Source: Agelas oroides (Eukaryota > Porifera > Demospongiae > Agelasida > Agelasidae). From it: 64,000 bases of DNA. Location of the stretch: positions 10,194,205 through 10,258,204 of the forward strand of contig OX422187.1 in NCBI GenBank assembly GCA_949130485.1, given 5' to 3'. This document shows, one piece after another, positions 37,735-48,074 of the stretch. The translations under genes were made by a program, and so were the position numbers. How positions within the stretch are numbered: the stretch's first letter is position 1; the number at the start of each line of letters is the position of its first letter. The notes under the pieces are model-generated. The model was not told the origin of the DNA. It did no database searches and was given only the letters and a program-made list of their open reading frames with translations.

Positions 37735-40700
37735 TTGCACGCGTACGACACACACACACACACACACACACATACCTTGGCCTTTATAACCTCCTGACAG
37801 GTCAGTTCCACATTCAGTGATTTGCTCAAAGCTTCTCTGAGAGCATCGTTGTCCAACATGGTGGCAAGTTCTTGCAGGTTCGTCTGAGACTTTAGCAAGT
37901 CTGGGAGGTTTCCTGAGGGAAGACGGGGAGAGGGAGAGGAAGGAAAGAGAGGGAGAGAAGAAGGAAAGAGAGGGAGAGAAGAAGGAAAGAGAGGGAGAGA
38001 GGAAGGGGAAAAAGAAGAGAAGAGAAAGGGAAAGGGAAAGTAGAAGATAAAAAGAGAAGAAACGAGAAGGGGAGGGGAGGGGAGGGGAGGAAAGCGGAGG
38101 GGAAGAAGGTATACATGTACATGATCAGTAACTGGTCTACTGAGCACTCAAGGTTTGCAAGTATCCAAGAAGGTAACTGCTCACTTGCTAGCAGGATAAT
38201 CTTGTGCATCATTAGCTGCTTCCTCTTCTCATCCTGAGCAACAAAACAGAGGTGTGCAATGTCAGGTGGGGCATGACAACCTCCCCCCTGCTACAGCTTC
38301 AATTCTTCATCTACACACGTAGGTCTAAACATACAATGACAACCTCCCCCCTGCATACAATGTAAGCTTGCTTTTCTATAGGTACATGTAGATGTGGTTT
38401 GTTGATACACACATCATATGTACATACAGTGTATGTCAATACCTTCAGTTCAGGGTCTTGGTGAAACTGGATAAGTCCAAGCAAATGGTTGCATACCCTA
38501 TAATGTGAACGTGTTGAATCATTCAGAATATCCTGCACATTGATGATATTTTGTGCACTTTTCAACGTAGCTATACGTACATGCGTGTACATGTACATAT
38601 ACAGCCAGTCAATAGAATGCCTCAACTTGAACTCAATCTCAATATCAATATTGTATTGCTCTAGACAACCACATATTGATCACCATGCAAACAAGTACCC
38701 ACCCTCTAATTTTGACATTACCACTTCACCCTAGCCTCGTACCCAGTAGGAGAGGAAAAGTCTTGGGTATGAGGCTACACTTCATCCATGCTTCAGTGTT
38801 TCATTAACTGGTAGTGTACGTGCTGCAGCTGGTAGTGCGGCAATCCAAGAACAGCATGCAATGTGAATCTGGGGGCGGGCGCTGCACAGAGGCATTCAAG
38901 CACTTCCCCATGCATGCAAGCTCTCTCCCCCCCTAATATTTCATGCTTGAGGTGCAAGTACACATGGGTAATTGTCCAGGGCAATTTAGTGCATTCATGC
39001 ACAGGTTTCAACCAATCACAAGGCAGTATTTATCCATAGAGCTACATATATACATGTACATATGGTAGACATACTGCTGAACATGTATATGCATATACAG
39101 TCAAGTTTCAACCAGGCAATACTTTTCACAGAACTAAGTGAGGTAGACATATTTACATAAGACAGACTTATTTACTTAGATTTAAGACAGTAATTTTCAT
39201 AGATTAACAATAAAACATAGCAGACTTACTGGTGCCGGGTCTTGAGCATTGCATCAAACGCTCTGCAGACACAGATAACAAGATAGTGCTCCAGTGAAGT
39301 GTTTCAATTCTCACCCTCATTATTCTCTTATAAGCAGTCACATTTACTGTAAATACGTACACAAACACACACTCTCGTGCCTCTAGCCTTTCATACTGCA
39401 AGCCATGAAAGCTTCCTACTGCAGCTGATAGAAAGCTGGGGGTGTGACAGTCTGGGAACGAGACTACACCTACCTGGTTGCATTTTCATCGAGGGATGTG
39501 TATACGTGCACTAGTCTCTCAACTTTTTCCTCCTCCTTCATCAACACTGGAATAACACAACTGAGCAGACAGCGCTCCACACACAACCTACGAAAACATC
39601 AAGATAATTATAACATTGTACAACCTGTACTGCCTCGTTCCCAGGCTCACCCCGCATGAGTAATGGAAAATGGGCGGGGCCTGAGAACGAGGCTACAACA
39701 AACCCATCTATACAATTTCCATGGTACATGTACACATGTATGTGCCAATTAACGACATTGAGATACTGTAGGACGCGAAATTTTCGCGGTCAAAATATTT
39801 GCAGATGCACCATTGCAATGTATTAGCGAAATAATTCACGGAATAAAATTTCGTGCATGCACATGCACAGTGTTGCAATGATTAATTCGCTAATAATATT
39901 TTCGTGGTATGAGTCCAACCGTGAATATAGTGAAAATTTCATGTCTGTGAAAATTTCCTGTTCTACGGTAAAACAACGTTGTATACCCTAGCTGTACCAA
40001 CCTGTACAGGTACATGCCATTAAAGAAGTGGAATGCATACATACGTGAATGTGGCATACAGGTTCGTCATGCTGGAAAGAGTGTGATGGATATACATGTA
40101 AGGTTGAAGGTTGGAGTCCTCACCTGTCTTCGTTTGAGTTCTGGTAGTAGGAGTAAAGAATCTTGTTTGGTATCCAACTGACTAGCTTCACATCAGCTGT
40201 GTTCAGAGTGACACCAGAGGAGAATGAGCTGGAGAGGGAGGGAGGGAGGGAGGAGGGGAGAAAGAGATAGCGGGGAGGGTGGAGAGCAAAAGGGAGGAGA
40301 GAGGGAGGAAGAGGGGACGAAGAGGAGAGGGAAGGAGGGAGGAAGAGGGGGCGAGGAGGAGAGGGAGGAAGGGAGGGAGGAAGGGGGGAGGGAGTGAGGG
40401 AGGAAGGGGGAGGGAGTGAGGGAGGAAGGGGGGAGGGAGGGAGGGAGGAAGAGAGGGAGGGAGGGAGGGAGGGAGAGGGAGGAGGGAAGGAGGGGAGGAG
40501 GGGAGGAGGGGAGGAGGGGAGCAGGGGAGGAGGGGAGGAGGGGAGGAGGGGAGAGAGAGACAGTGGGAAGGAGAGAGGGAGGAGTGGAGGGAGGAAGAGG
40601 GGGCGAGGAGGAAAGGGATGGTGAGGGTGGAGACGGAGAAAGGCAGAAGGAGTAAGAGGGAGAGTGAAGGCTGAAAAACTACAAATACAGGTGGCAATAA

Positions 40701-43700
40701 GCATACTACACAAACACAAACCTATACATGTACATACATGTACACTGTACACTGTACATTGTACATTGTCTGTACAGTCACATGATTTACACATATACAA
40801 TGCAGGATATAAAAAGGCAATTTAACATTCATGCATGAACACACATAACAATGTATGTACCTGGACATGGCTTGCCGGTACAATCTGGCCATGTTAGTCA
40901 TGGCCTCCTTCCGAATGCTCCACTGGAAGAGAGGGAGGAACAACACCACTCATTTGGTACATGTGACGTTGATACCACATGCACAATCCACACACCTCCA
41001 AGTGTTAAGACAATCAAATTTGGCCTAGCATGTTGTCTATGCTCAGTGAGGTGTGGGGTGGATGCCTCATGGACATCCACCGCACAGGTGGATTGGACAG
41101 GACAGTGGGACAATTCCAAGTGGACTGAAGGTTTTGATGGTAAACTGACATGATGCTTCTGGGCAAGATCTACACACACTTAACATTACCTCCTCTAACT
41201 CTGTTTGCTGCTTAATTGCAATAAGTGACGAACAGTGGAGTCGGAAGGCCTGGGCTTAAGTCAACACAAACCACTCAGTTGCTCACCGTTTTGTCTCTTC
41301 GTCTCTCTTGTAGACCTTCCAGCAGCTGGCAAATAAGATTATAAAATAACTTTACATACCTACAGTCAGTAACAACAACACGCACAAAGTATACTATTTA
41401 CTGTACAATAAATAAATGAATTACAAAATCTACAGTTGTATCTTGCAACTGTACCAAACGCTGACTACATCTTACCGACTGAGGTATGGCCTGCATGTTG
41501 TCAGCAGCAGCCTCGCTGATTGCTCTCACCACCTCCATCCGCACCTTCTCCTCCTTGTCATGGAAACGCTCTTGCAGCCTGGCTGTGTGTGCATGTGTGT
41601 GCATGTAGGAGTTAGAGTACGTGTAACATCATTCAATTGGATACGAAAATTTGCATTTGAAAACCGTTCTCACTTTCTAGCATGCAGATTGTAGTGCACG
41701 CTTCTCCCCTCCCTTCCTTCCTCCCTCCTCCCCTTCATATCAGCTTCCCCTCCACTTTTTTCCTTCTTATTCTCACTCCCCTTTTCCTCACACACCCGAA
41801 GTTTCTCCCACAAGGTCAGGATGGTAACCTCAACCCCCCTCCCCCCCTCCCTTCTTCCCCCTTCCCCTCTCACAGCCTCACACACCAGCCGTTTCTTCCA
41901 CGAGGTCAGGATGATAACCTCAACCCCCCTCCCCCCACCCTCCTCCTCCTCTCACACCCTCAAACCCTCACACACCAGCCGTTTCTTCCACGAGGTTAGG
42001 ATGGTAGACCAGAAAGTACTTGGAATACTTCACACACTCGACTCGAATGTTGGGACTGACATCACCAAATCTGAGAAACATTACAAGACCAGCATAAATT
42101 GATACCATCTTCATTCATCAAGCTTCATACACAGTATATTGCCCTAGAAACCCTGGAAAATTGGATAGATCCATTATACAATGAGGCAACCAACTTCTTT
42201 CTTCCAAAAAATTAGACCTCAACTTATCTGAAACCCTCTCGTATCTGGTACCAACATGTTTGGAAAGACATGCACATAACATTGTATACTGACCAGACCT
42301 GCACCTCAATATTCTACATGCACATGTTTTATCTTCATGCGATCGTGCATGGAGCCTGGTGATCCAAACTGACATGCACGCAGCATCTACATGTACATAT
42401 GTACCTGCCCAAGAAGCAAGTCCATAGTGCTTTGTTCTCTCGTGCGAGTCTTGAGTCTTTGGGAGAGAACATCTTGGCTAGAAGCTGAGTGACTTCTAGA
42501 CGTTCTTCTGTATCACTGCTCTGGAGGGAGGGAGGGAGGGAGGGAGGGAGGGAGGGAGGGAGGGAGGGAGGGAGGGAGGGAGGGAGGGAGGGAGGGAGGG
42601 AGGGAGGGAGGGAGGGAGGGAGGGAGGGAGGGAGGGAGGGAGGGAGGGAGGGAGGGAGGGAGGGAAAGGAGAAAGCAGGAAGTGTGCATGTGTGTGTCAC
42701 TCCAGTTTCAGTCAAGAGAGGAACTCACTACACACATGAATGCAAAGAGTCATTCTCTAACAAGTACAGTTTGTGTGATCTAGCTACATGGAGATACTTC
42801 CACAGCTACAATATAGCGGTGTACATATATAAAGTACTTCCACTCCATTTACCTTCAACTTGAACTCCAGCTGAGGCAGGACAGACAGCAAGACAGAAGA
42901 GTCGATAGCGTGCAGCTCAAGGATGAGCTCGTACAGGTGCTCAGCCACCTCACTCTCAGAGCTCTTGCCCACCACAAGAGCATTGTTGAAGAACTGGAAG
43001 AAGAGAGTGGCAGAAATACGAGATAAGAGTGATCAACTATTCATAATGCACATGTATTAATGAACCACATCTTCCTGAACAGGCTTAGATAATAATATTA
43101 TGTAAAGTCACCCATTGTGCAGGTCACATTTCACCCAATACCAGGCCTCATCAGGGGTGACCGGGAGATGGGGACTGCTCTCTCATGTACAAATGTATTC
43201 ATAAACTGCACTAAATTTGTGACTCAAGAGCGCATAAGAACGGGCGGCTAGAGCAAGAGCGTGTAACTCCAATAGAAGCCCGTAGTCCGGTCGAAATACT
43301 GTACTAAAAATAGAACACCGGTCACATGCTTAGCAACAATCGCTTGGTCTACACGTGCACAGGTGCACAGTACATGTTACTTTTTTAGTACAGGCGGTAA
43401 ATTCCGTCCGGTTTCGAATTTCACGTAGTTACACACTCTTACTCTAGCTGCCCATTCTTATACACAGTGGGTGACTCTGTATCACCTCTAGGCCTGCCTT
43501 TTATACTCTGAGAGATGTACGTTCATTGATTGTTCTCGCATGTAAACAGCTAGTGCAGGTAGAGGTTGTGAAAAAGGCTAGCATCACTGAAGCATCTGAA
43601 AATGGATTGCCAGCAGCAGACTCCAAAATGCCACTTACATAAAGTTTGTACAAAATTATATAATTTTTCAACTGTATACAGTATGCTGACCTCGTTCTCA

Positions 43701-46700
43701 GATCCTCCCCCCCCCCACTTCCTATCACTTGCAACATGTAACCCAATTCCTGTACTACAGGCCAGGCAGGAGCTGGGTAACAAGGTTACGTACGTGTAGA
43801 ACCTCATGGTACTAAGAGTCTATTTGCTAAGATAGATACACACAGCATACATTATGTAAGCATAGTGAGAGAGCAACAGAAACACTGTGAGTTACTGTAA
43901 TTACCAAGTACACAACTACACATTTACTTACCAGCTGGATGAAGGGTTCCAGGTAGGAGCTGTTTTTCCTGATGAACTCCACCGTGAACATGTAGGCTGC
44001 CTTGTTTTCAGACTGCAGCATAGCATTAGTGCACAGCTTATATATGTACATATATATTTATACAATGTCACACACATGTATACACAATGTCACAACCATG
44101 CATGTACAAGCTCCCCTTACCAGTCCTTTCTCCCTTCTTCCTCCTCCCTCCTTCCGCCCATCCACTCTCTCCTCACTTCCTTCCTCCCTCCTCTCCTCCC
44201 TTCCTCCCCTCCCTCACTCCCCTCCACTCTCTCCCCACTTCTTCCCTCCTCTCCTCCCTTACCTTGTTTGGCTCCACGACATTCACCAGAATAGCGTCCA
44301 TCACTTCCTGAGACAGGTTCTCCCCCTCCTGCACCACTGACGAGAGAATTTCCATCATGTACAGCTTCACCTTCGACGACTGTTCATTGCTAGAGAAATA
44401 CAAACACTATGATGTACATGTACAGTACGCAAACAAGCAATGAATAACATCTTCCCGAAAAAGGCAGGCCTAGATGTTATATAAAGTCACCCACTCTACA
44501 GGATGTGTTTCGGCCAATACCAGACCTCATCAGCTGTGCTGGAATGGCCGGCAGATTGGGGTCACCAGAAGATGTGGACTGCTACATGTATAAGATGCAG
44601 TCAGTAGCTATAGCCTTAACCATACAGCAGGCCCCTGTATATGTCAAGACATACACACCCAAAATGATGCTTTCAAATACTGTACCATGTAAATGTACTC
44701 TATCAATTAGAGGGATGTACACGATTAAGGTTACGGTATACAGAAGAGGATGTGGTCAAACCATGATTAAACCAAAGAAGGTAAGAAAGGATCAATCGTC
44801 TCGCTTTAATGGATAACCCTGCTAGAGCTCACTTGATGATGCTGAAGAGCATTTTGAAGAGGTCAGCCACGATGTCTCCGGCATCCAGACTTAGACACAG
44901 GTTGAATGCCTTGATGCTGGCCAGACACTTTGGGAAGGGAGGGAGAGAGAAGGAGGGGGGAAGGAGGAAGAGAGAAGGAGGCGGGGGAGGGAGGGAGAGA
45001 GAAGGAGAGTAGAGGAGGGTAGAGAAAAGGAGAGGGAAGGGTAAGGGGGAAAGGGGAGAGAAGAGAAGAGGAAAAGAGAGGAGACAATGGGAGAGAAGGA
45101 GATGTGAGAGGAGAGAAGGAGATGTGAGAGGAAAGAAGGGAGGGGGAAAGAAAAGTAAAGGTAAAGAGAAAGAGAAAGAGAAAGAGAGAGAGAAAGAATA
45201 CAAATAGATTCAGTGGACAAGGTACATGTATGTACATGCTAACACACACACGCACCTCCAGCAGTTGGAAGCTGGATCTGAATGCAGCTGCTGCCGGCTT
45301 CTCCAGTCCCTGCAGTTGACTCACAAACATGGAGAACGCTGCCTGTGGGCCAGGGGAGGAGAAATTGCATCAAGTCAACCAGAGTATGATTATGAACACA
45401 AATCAACAAGCTGAATGCCTCCCCATGGCTTTGCCACAGGAGTAACATCTAACATATCAGGCTCACTGAAAGGAGAGAGTGGAGCCATGAGCTCCTTACT
45501 GTAGTCTGCCTGTGGGTGATGAACTTAAGTGGTTCCTATAGGGGGGTGGGTGTATTTTCCAGTGAGAGAGAGTTGCGATATTTCTCTCCAAAATATATAC
45601 CCACCTCACACACAGTTACTCTAGCCCTATAGATGTCTGCATGCAGTGATTCTGCAATGCCATGCACTTGTAAATGCAATACCGTAGATCGGGAAATTTT
45701 CGCCGTTAATTTTTTCGCCAGTTGCTTAGGCGGCAAAAATTAAACGTGCAAACATTTCTTACGCGAAAATTTCCCGATCTACAGAAACAGCAAATGGTGC
45801 CTGCCTTCACTTGTTAGTCCCTTTTTTGCTGCTTCTTCTTGGCGCTACTTTCAAAGTTAGCTATTTCACAAAAAAATAATCTCTAACAAACATTTCAGTG
45901 TCTTATTTACTTGTTTTATTCCCTTCTCATTTGTGTCCCCGGATGCTCACAGACCTAGATACTACACAGTCACCCACTGCACAAACAAGCCAAGACTCTC
46001 ACAATGCTACACACACTACTAGCTGCTGAACAGACAACCTAGTGTTACATTAACAGTGGGCGTGTCAAGCTCTAAAAGGCGATAATGACAGTTAAAGGTA
46101 GCAAGTCTCAGGTCAAGCTGCTGAGAAGCATATCTATCGTAATTTGTTGTTGTTTTTTTTTCACCTAGTAAATTTTCACAGGGAGCCAACTGTTGGAAAA
46201 ATTTTTTGTTCTAAAATTATATATTCGCGCAAAAAATTTTCGTACGTTTTCTGTGTACGAAAATATTTTTACAATGAAAAAAAGGGAATTACTTTACATA
46301 ATCAAATTACCTTGAGCTGGTCATCATCATAAGGGGGGTCAGGAAAGAAAACTCGAAAGATGTCCGCCACACAACAGGCGGCTAGCGTACGAACCTCCCT
46401 GCTTCTGTGGTGTTGAAGAAAGGGTTGGATGAGGATGGAGGCCAGCTTCACCAGATGAGGGGAGAGAGCATCGTCCACACTGTCACAGTCTGCAAGGTAC
46501 TTGGAGCAGGCCTGAGAGGGAGGGAGGGAGGGAGGGAGGGAGGGAAGGAAGGGAGTACACTGTACTTGATAAGTCAGTACTTCTTCTGAATTACATGTAT
46601 TTTAGGAAATGGACAAATATGGTTCTCTGACACTTAAAATCAGGCAGACATTCCCACTGAATACTCCAGTTGTCATCAGGGCAAAAGTGAGGAGACAGGG

Positions 46701-47646
46701 AGGGAAGAGCAATTTTAACCGACCTTTGACCTCCAATGATGTGTATGCTTAGTAGTGCATGGCTGCCTCTGATAACAACTGGAGCTTTCAGTCAAAACGT
46801 CAGCAAAAGTTTCCAATATATTTTGGTATTGATCAAAGAACCTTCCATTCTACACAGGAGCCAACTGAGAAGCCACTGCAAGACTTAACAAATCTTTTCT
46901 CTAGTACCATCCAACACTGTGTCATCGCTTTATGACTCCACCTCATGATTCAGCATAAACTGGACATAGTCTGGACCCCAGACCCTTCTGGCCGTGCAAG
47001 GAAGGGTCTGGGGTCCAGACTATGTCCAGTTTATGCTGAATCACATGTCTAGAGCACTGGAATGCTGCCGTTGGTGTTAATGAGGGAAAGAACACTACAT
47101 TTCTACCTTCCGTTTGCATTTGCAATAATACACAGAAGTGGAAGAGCAGGGAAAAACAGGGGAAATGTGGGTTCATTCGTCACATGGATGACGTCAGGTG
47201 GACAAACACAAACCAAAGAACATAAAACAGGGGAGGCCTACATCAGCCAAACAGCGTCCGAATTCTGCTAATGACAGAAAGTGAATATACGGTAGAACAC
47301 AGAATTTTTGAAAGTTGGAGTAGTACCTGATCAATCGCGTTGAAGATCTAGTTTGTGAGATTTAAAAACTGTGGCATTCCAGCAAGACACTTCCAAGCAA
47401 GGCAATTCCCCAGAGCCTTCCTCGTGTGGGCAGAAGGGTCTGGGGTCCAGACTAATAACTGTACAGGTATGTGTAGATGGTGAGCTCTATTTAGAAAACA
47501 TGTCCACATCTAAAAGAAAATGCTGGTGCCGTCTCAACAGACACTTCACTGGATCCAGATCTTACCTTCAGTCTCTTGACCAGCTCATCTGCACTCAGCT
47601 TGGATGTGATCTCTTGGAAAGGCAACCCTGAGCCTGTGCGAGGCAT
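22623..47646 (-). CDS. PDS5: Sister chromatid cohesion protein PDS5, 43 coding exons
   Basis: PDS5 is a HEAT-repeat protein that binds cohesin and, with WAPL or acetylation factors, controls its release and maintenance on chromosomes. Exon ends in gene order: 47646-47566, 46511-46311, 45342-45256, 44927-44833, 44389-44263, 44012-43932, 42993-42853, 42520-42405, 42070-41976, 41582-41476, 41325-41287, 40922-40861, 40228-40124, 39587-39474, 39262-39230, 38497-38443, 38233-38185, 37912-37776, 37627-37508, 37208-37113, 36665-36575, 36430-36370, 35985-35862, 35707-35552, 35237-35163, 34740-34604, 34381-34258, 33709-33575, 33420-33351, 33014-32903, 32369-32243, 28705-28658, 28285-28211, 27976-27917, 27491-27424, 26511-26319, 25859-25762, 24955-24868, 24757-24702, 24139-24049, 23717-23679, 23486-23445, 22652-22623. 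All phases agree (4,041 nt). Strong matches: [48 protein letters not shown]. The tail is basic and low-complexity, ending [10 protein letters not shown] 39-nt exon near 27730-27692 is possible. The last six exons are least certain. Confidence 0.93.
22841..23236. mobile_element. TAGCCTCGTTCCCAG element with 85-bp TIRs and 9-bp duplication, in PDS5 intron
   Basis: The left end TAGCCTCGTTCCCAGGCCCC mirrors the right end, and the homology continues through AAGCTG, CCTGGTATCTTTTCTCACGT and its complement. The exact 9-bp duplication CAGCACACA flanks it (22832-22840 and 23237-23245). It sits in the last intron of PDS5. Confidence 0.92.
25392..25710. repeat. Direct duplication in PDS5 introns, copy A
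   Basis: From AGCACAGTGTCTTGATTCT to GCTGTGCATTTGCT this is nearly identical to 26528-26851. It lies between the exons at 25762 and 24955. Confidence 0.85.
26528..26851. repeat. Direct duplication in PDS5 introns, copy B
   Basis: Same orientation as copy A, with few substitutions, for example TGCATACATGTAAATATCTG here versus TGCATAAAATGTCTGTG there. It abuts the acceptor side of the exon 26511-26319. The exons around it encode the Lys/Pro/Thr-rich tail. Confidence 0.85.
28332..28645. mobile_element. TIR MITE, 'AATGAACCACATCTCCCT' family
   Basis: The left end AATCAATGAACCACATCTCC (28332) is the inverse of the right end GGGAGATGTGGTTCGTTGAT (to about 28645). GGCAGGC and AAGTCACCCAC words are shared with fragments at about 43055 and 44440. 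It lies in the PDS5 intron next to the exon 28658-28705. Confidence 0.75.
29526..30865 (+). pseudogene. Crypton/DUF3504-type tyrosine recombinase, one frameshift
   Basis: The first frame (29526-30035) encodes an acidic start [14 protein letters not shown] and an N-terminal SAM-like core ([35 protein letters not shown]). It ends at [17 protein letters not shown]. The second frame carries [18 protein letters not shown] and [19 protein letters not shown] (catalytic Arg). It then has [14 protein letters not shown] (HxxR) and [20 protein letters not shown] (His and the nucleophilic Tyr), then a Ser/Asn-rich tail ending in [12 protein letters not shown]. The frames overlap near 30027, where one missing base breaks the protein. 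All recognisable R, HxxR, H and Y residues remain, so either the copy died very recently or the base is a sequencing error. Related domains occur in ZMYM and KIAA1958 proteins. Confidence 0.88.
31056..31192. repeat. Internal hairpin downstream of the recombinase
   Basis: Arms of about 60 bp are inverted copies: TTATTACACTCGTTAGCGTG and, at the other end, CACGCTAACTCGTGTAATAA. The loop reads CTCGCCTATGGC. This is a separate hairpin from the ones in the TIRs but uses the same GCAATA/CTCGTG words. Confidence 0.85.
31935..31997. mobile_element. 63-bp TIR element with exact 9-bp duplication
   Basis: It begins TAGCCTCGTTCCTAGGCCCC and ends GCCTGTGAACGAGGCTA. GTTCACTTG precedes it (31926-31934) and follows it (31998-32006). 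It lies in a PDS5 intron. Confidence 0.92.
36004..36071 (+). repeat. TG microsatellite
   Basis: The TG tract is interrupted by two CATG words. The frames it creates on both strands (runs of VCVCV or HTHTHT) are not coding. It lies in the PDS5 intron next to the acceptor of the exon 35985-35862. Other long TG/CA tracts lie at 35340-35420 and 35776-35830. Confidence 0.9.
37664..37731 (+). repeat. CA microsatellite
   Basis: About 33 CA units, followed by another CA block at 37750-37772, in the intron between PDS5 exons 37912-37776 and 37627-37508. The second block abuts the splice donor at 37775. Confidence 0.92.
39764..39970. mobile_element. MITE of the 'CGGGAAATTTTCGC' family, degenerate
   Basis: The left end CTGTAGGACGCGAAATTTTC mirrors the right end GAAAATTTCCTGTTCTACGG. 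Related elements are at 45678-45786 and 56558-56933. Confidence 0.6.
40228..40670. repeat. GGGA/GGAG purine tract in PDS5 intron
   Basis: About 440 bp of nearly pure purine on the plus strand (GAGG, GGGA, GGAGGGGA units). The opposite strand gives Ser/Pro-rich open frames that are not coding. Similar purine tracts lie at 37917-38105 and 44935-45200. Read on the gene strand, each is a polypyrimidine run that ends at a splice acceptor, so it may reinforce 3' splice-site recognition (inference). Confidence 0.85.
41795..41999. repeat. Triplicated exon-intron boundary in PDS5
   Basis: The motif (C)GTTTCTTCCACGAGGTCAGG followed by ATGGTAACC or ATGATAACCTC occurs three times (about 41797, 41891 and 41981). 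Only the last is continuous with the coding exon 42070-41976. The other two reproduce its final codons and the donor-side CACACACC, separated by C-rich spacers. Confidence 0.75.
42523..42664 (+). repeat. (GGGA)n microsatellite, about 35 units
   Basis: An uninterrupted GGGA/AGGG tract abuts the acceptor of the PDS5 exon 42520-42405, so the gene strand has a pure (CCCT)n polypyrimidine tract. The G-rich strand could form G-quadruplexes. Confidence 0.95.
43055..43533. mobile_element. 'AATGAACCACATCT' MITE interrupted by another MITE
   Basis: The left end ATTAATGAACCACATCTTCC and the right end GAGATGTACGTTCATTGATT are inverted. The CAAGAGCGCATAAG element 43225-43470 sits inside it, flanked by GTGACT (43219-43224 and 43471-43476). 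Confidence 0.7.
43225..43470. mobile_element. MITE, CAAGAGCGCATAAG family, copy 2 (inverted, nested)
   Basis: The left end CAAGAGCGCATAAGAACGGG matches copy 1. The right end is decayed (CCCATTCTTATACACAGTGG). Its interior runs in the opposite sense to copy 1. A GTGACT direct repeat flanks it. Confidence 0.8.
45678..45786. mobile_element. Short MITE, 'CGGGAAATTTTCGC' family
   Basis: CCGTAGATCGGGAAATTTTC on the left and GAAAATTTCCCGATCTACAG on the right are inverted, about 109 bp apart, in a PDS5 intron. Confidence 0.75.
46946..47043. repeat. Perfect palindrome with 43-bp arms
   Basis: The arms 46946-46988 and 47001-47043 are exact reverse complements (TGATTCAGCATAAACTGGAC at the outer end, CCCCAGACCCTTC at the inner end) around a 12-bp loop. 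It lies in the first coding intron of PDS5. A fragment with AGAAGGGTCTGGGGTCCAGA recurs near 47428-47450. Confidence 0.9.
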
Positions 47647-47664
47647 CGCAAACTTCCACTGTAC

Positions 47665-48074
47665 AGGACAAAGAAAGAGGGTGTACTGCCATATAACATG
47701 CTTCCTCACTTAATTACACCATCACAAAGTCATCTAACCTTTATCTATTGTAGTACAGTCACTTTGTCCCTACACGGTACACGAAAAGCTTCATGCAGCT
47801 GAAAACTCACATATGTAGCAGGCTGTACAATTGAGTTATTGGCGCAACAGCTCTTTTCTTAACCTTCTGATCCTAATGTAGTTCCGTTATACACTTTAAG
47901 ACTGTCAACCATCAATGACAAAACACAGTACCCACAATGGATCGCTAAGATGGGCGACTACTTTTCAAATAAAACTGGAACCGCCATTTTTGGACCATAC
48001 TGTATAGTATACGGGAAAAATCGGAAATTATCTTAGCGTATGCGGACTAGAGGGACGGCAGCAAGGTCCAAAGG
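47665..48074. promoter_or_regulatory. Probable bidirectional promoter, PDS5 / GNPDA
   Basis: The two start codons (47646 minus, 48075 plus) are about 430 bp apart and divergent. ACCGCCATTTTTGG at 47981-47994 contains CCGCCAT, the reverse of the AAnATGGCGG (YY1-type) core element common in animal housekeeping promoters. No TATA box in a sensible position was seen. An AG acceptor just upstream of the PDS5 ATG (about 47661) implies a non-coding first exon within this interval. Confidence 0.45.

Noticed and set aside
40120..40800. 226-codon Ser/Pro/Leu-rich minus-strand ORF
   Set aside because: Most of it is the reverse of a GGGA/GGAG tract. Only its C-terminal part (40228-40124) is a PDS5 exon.
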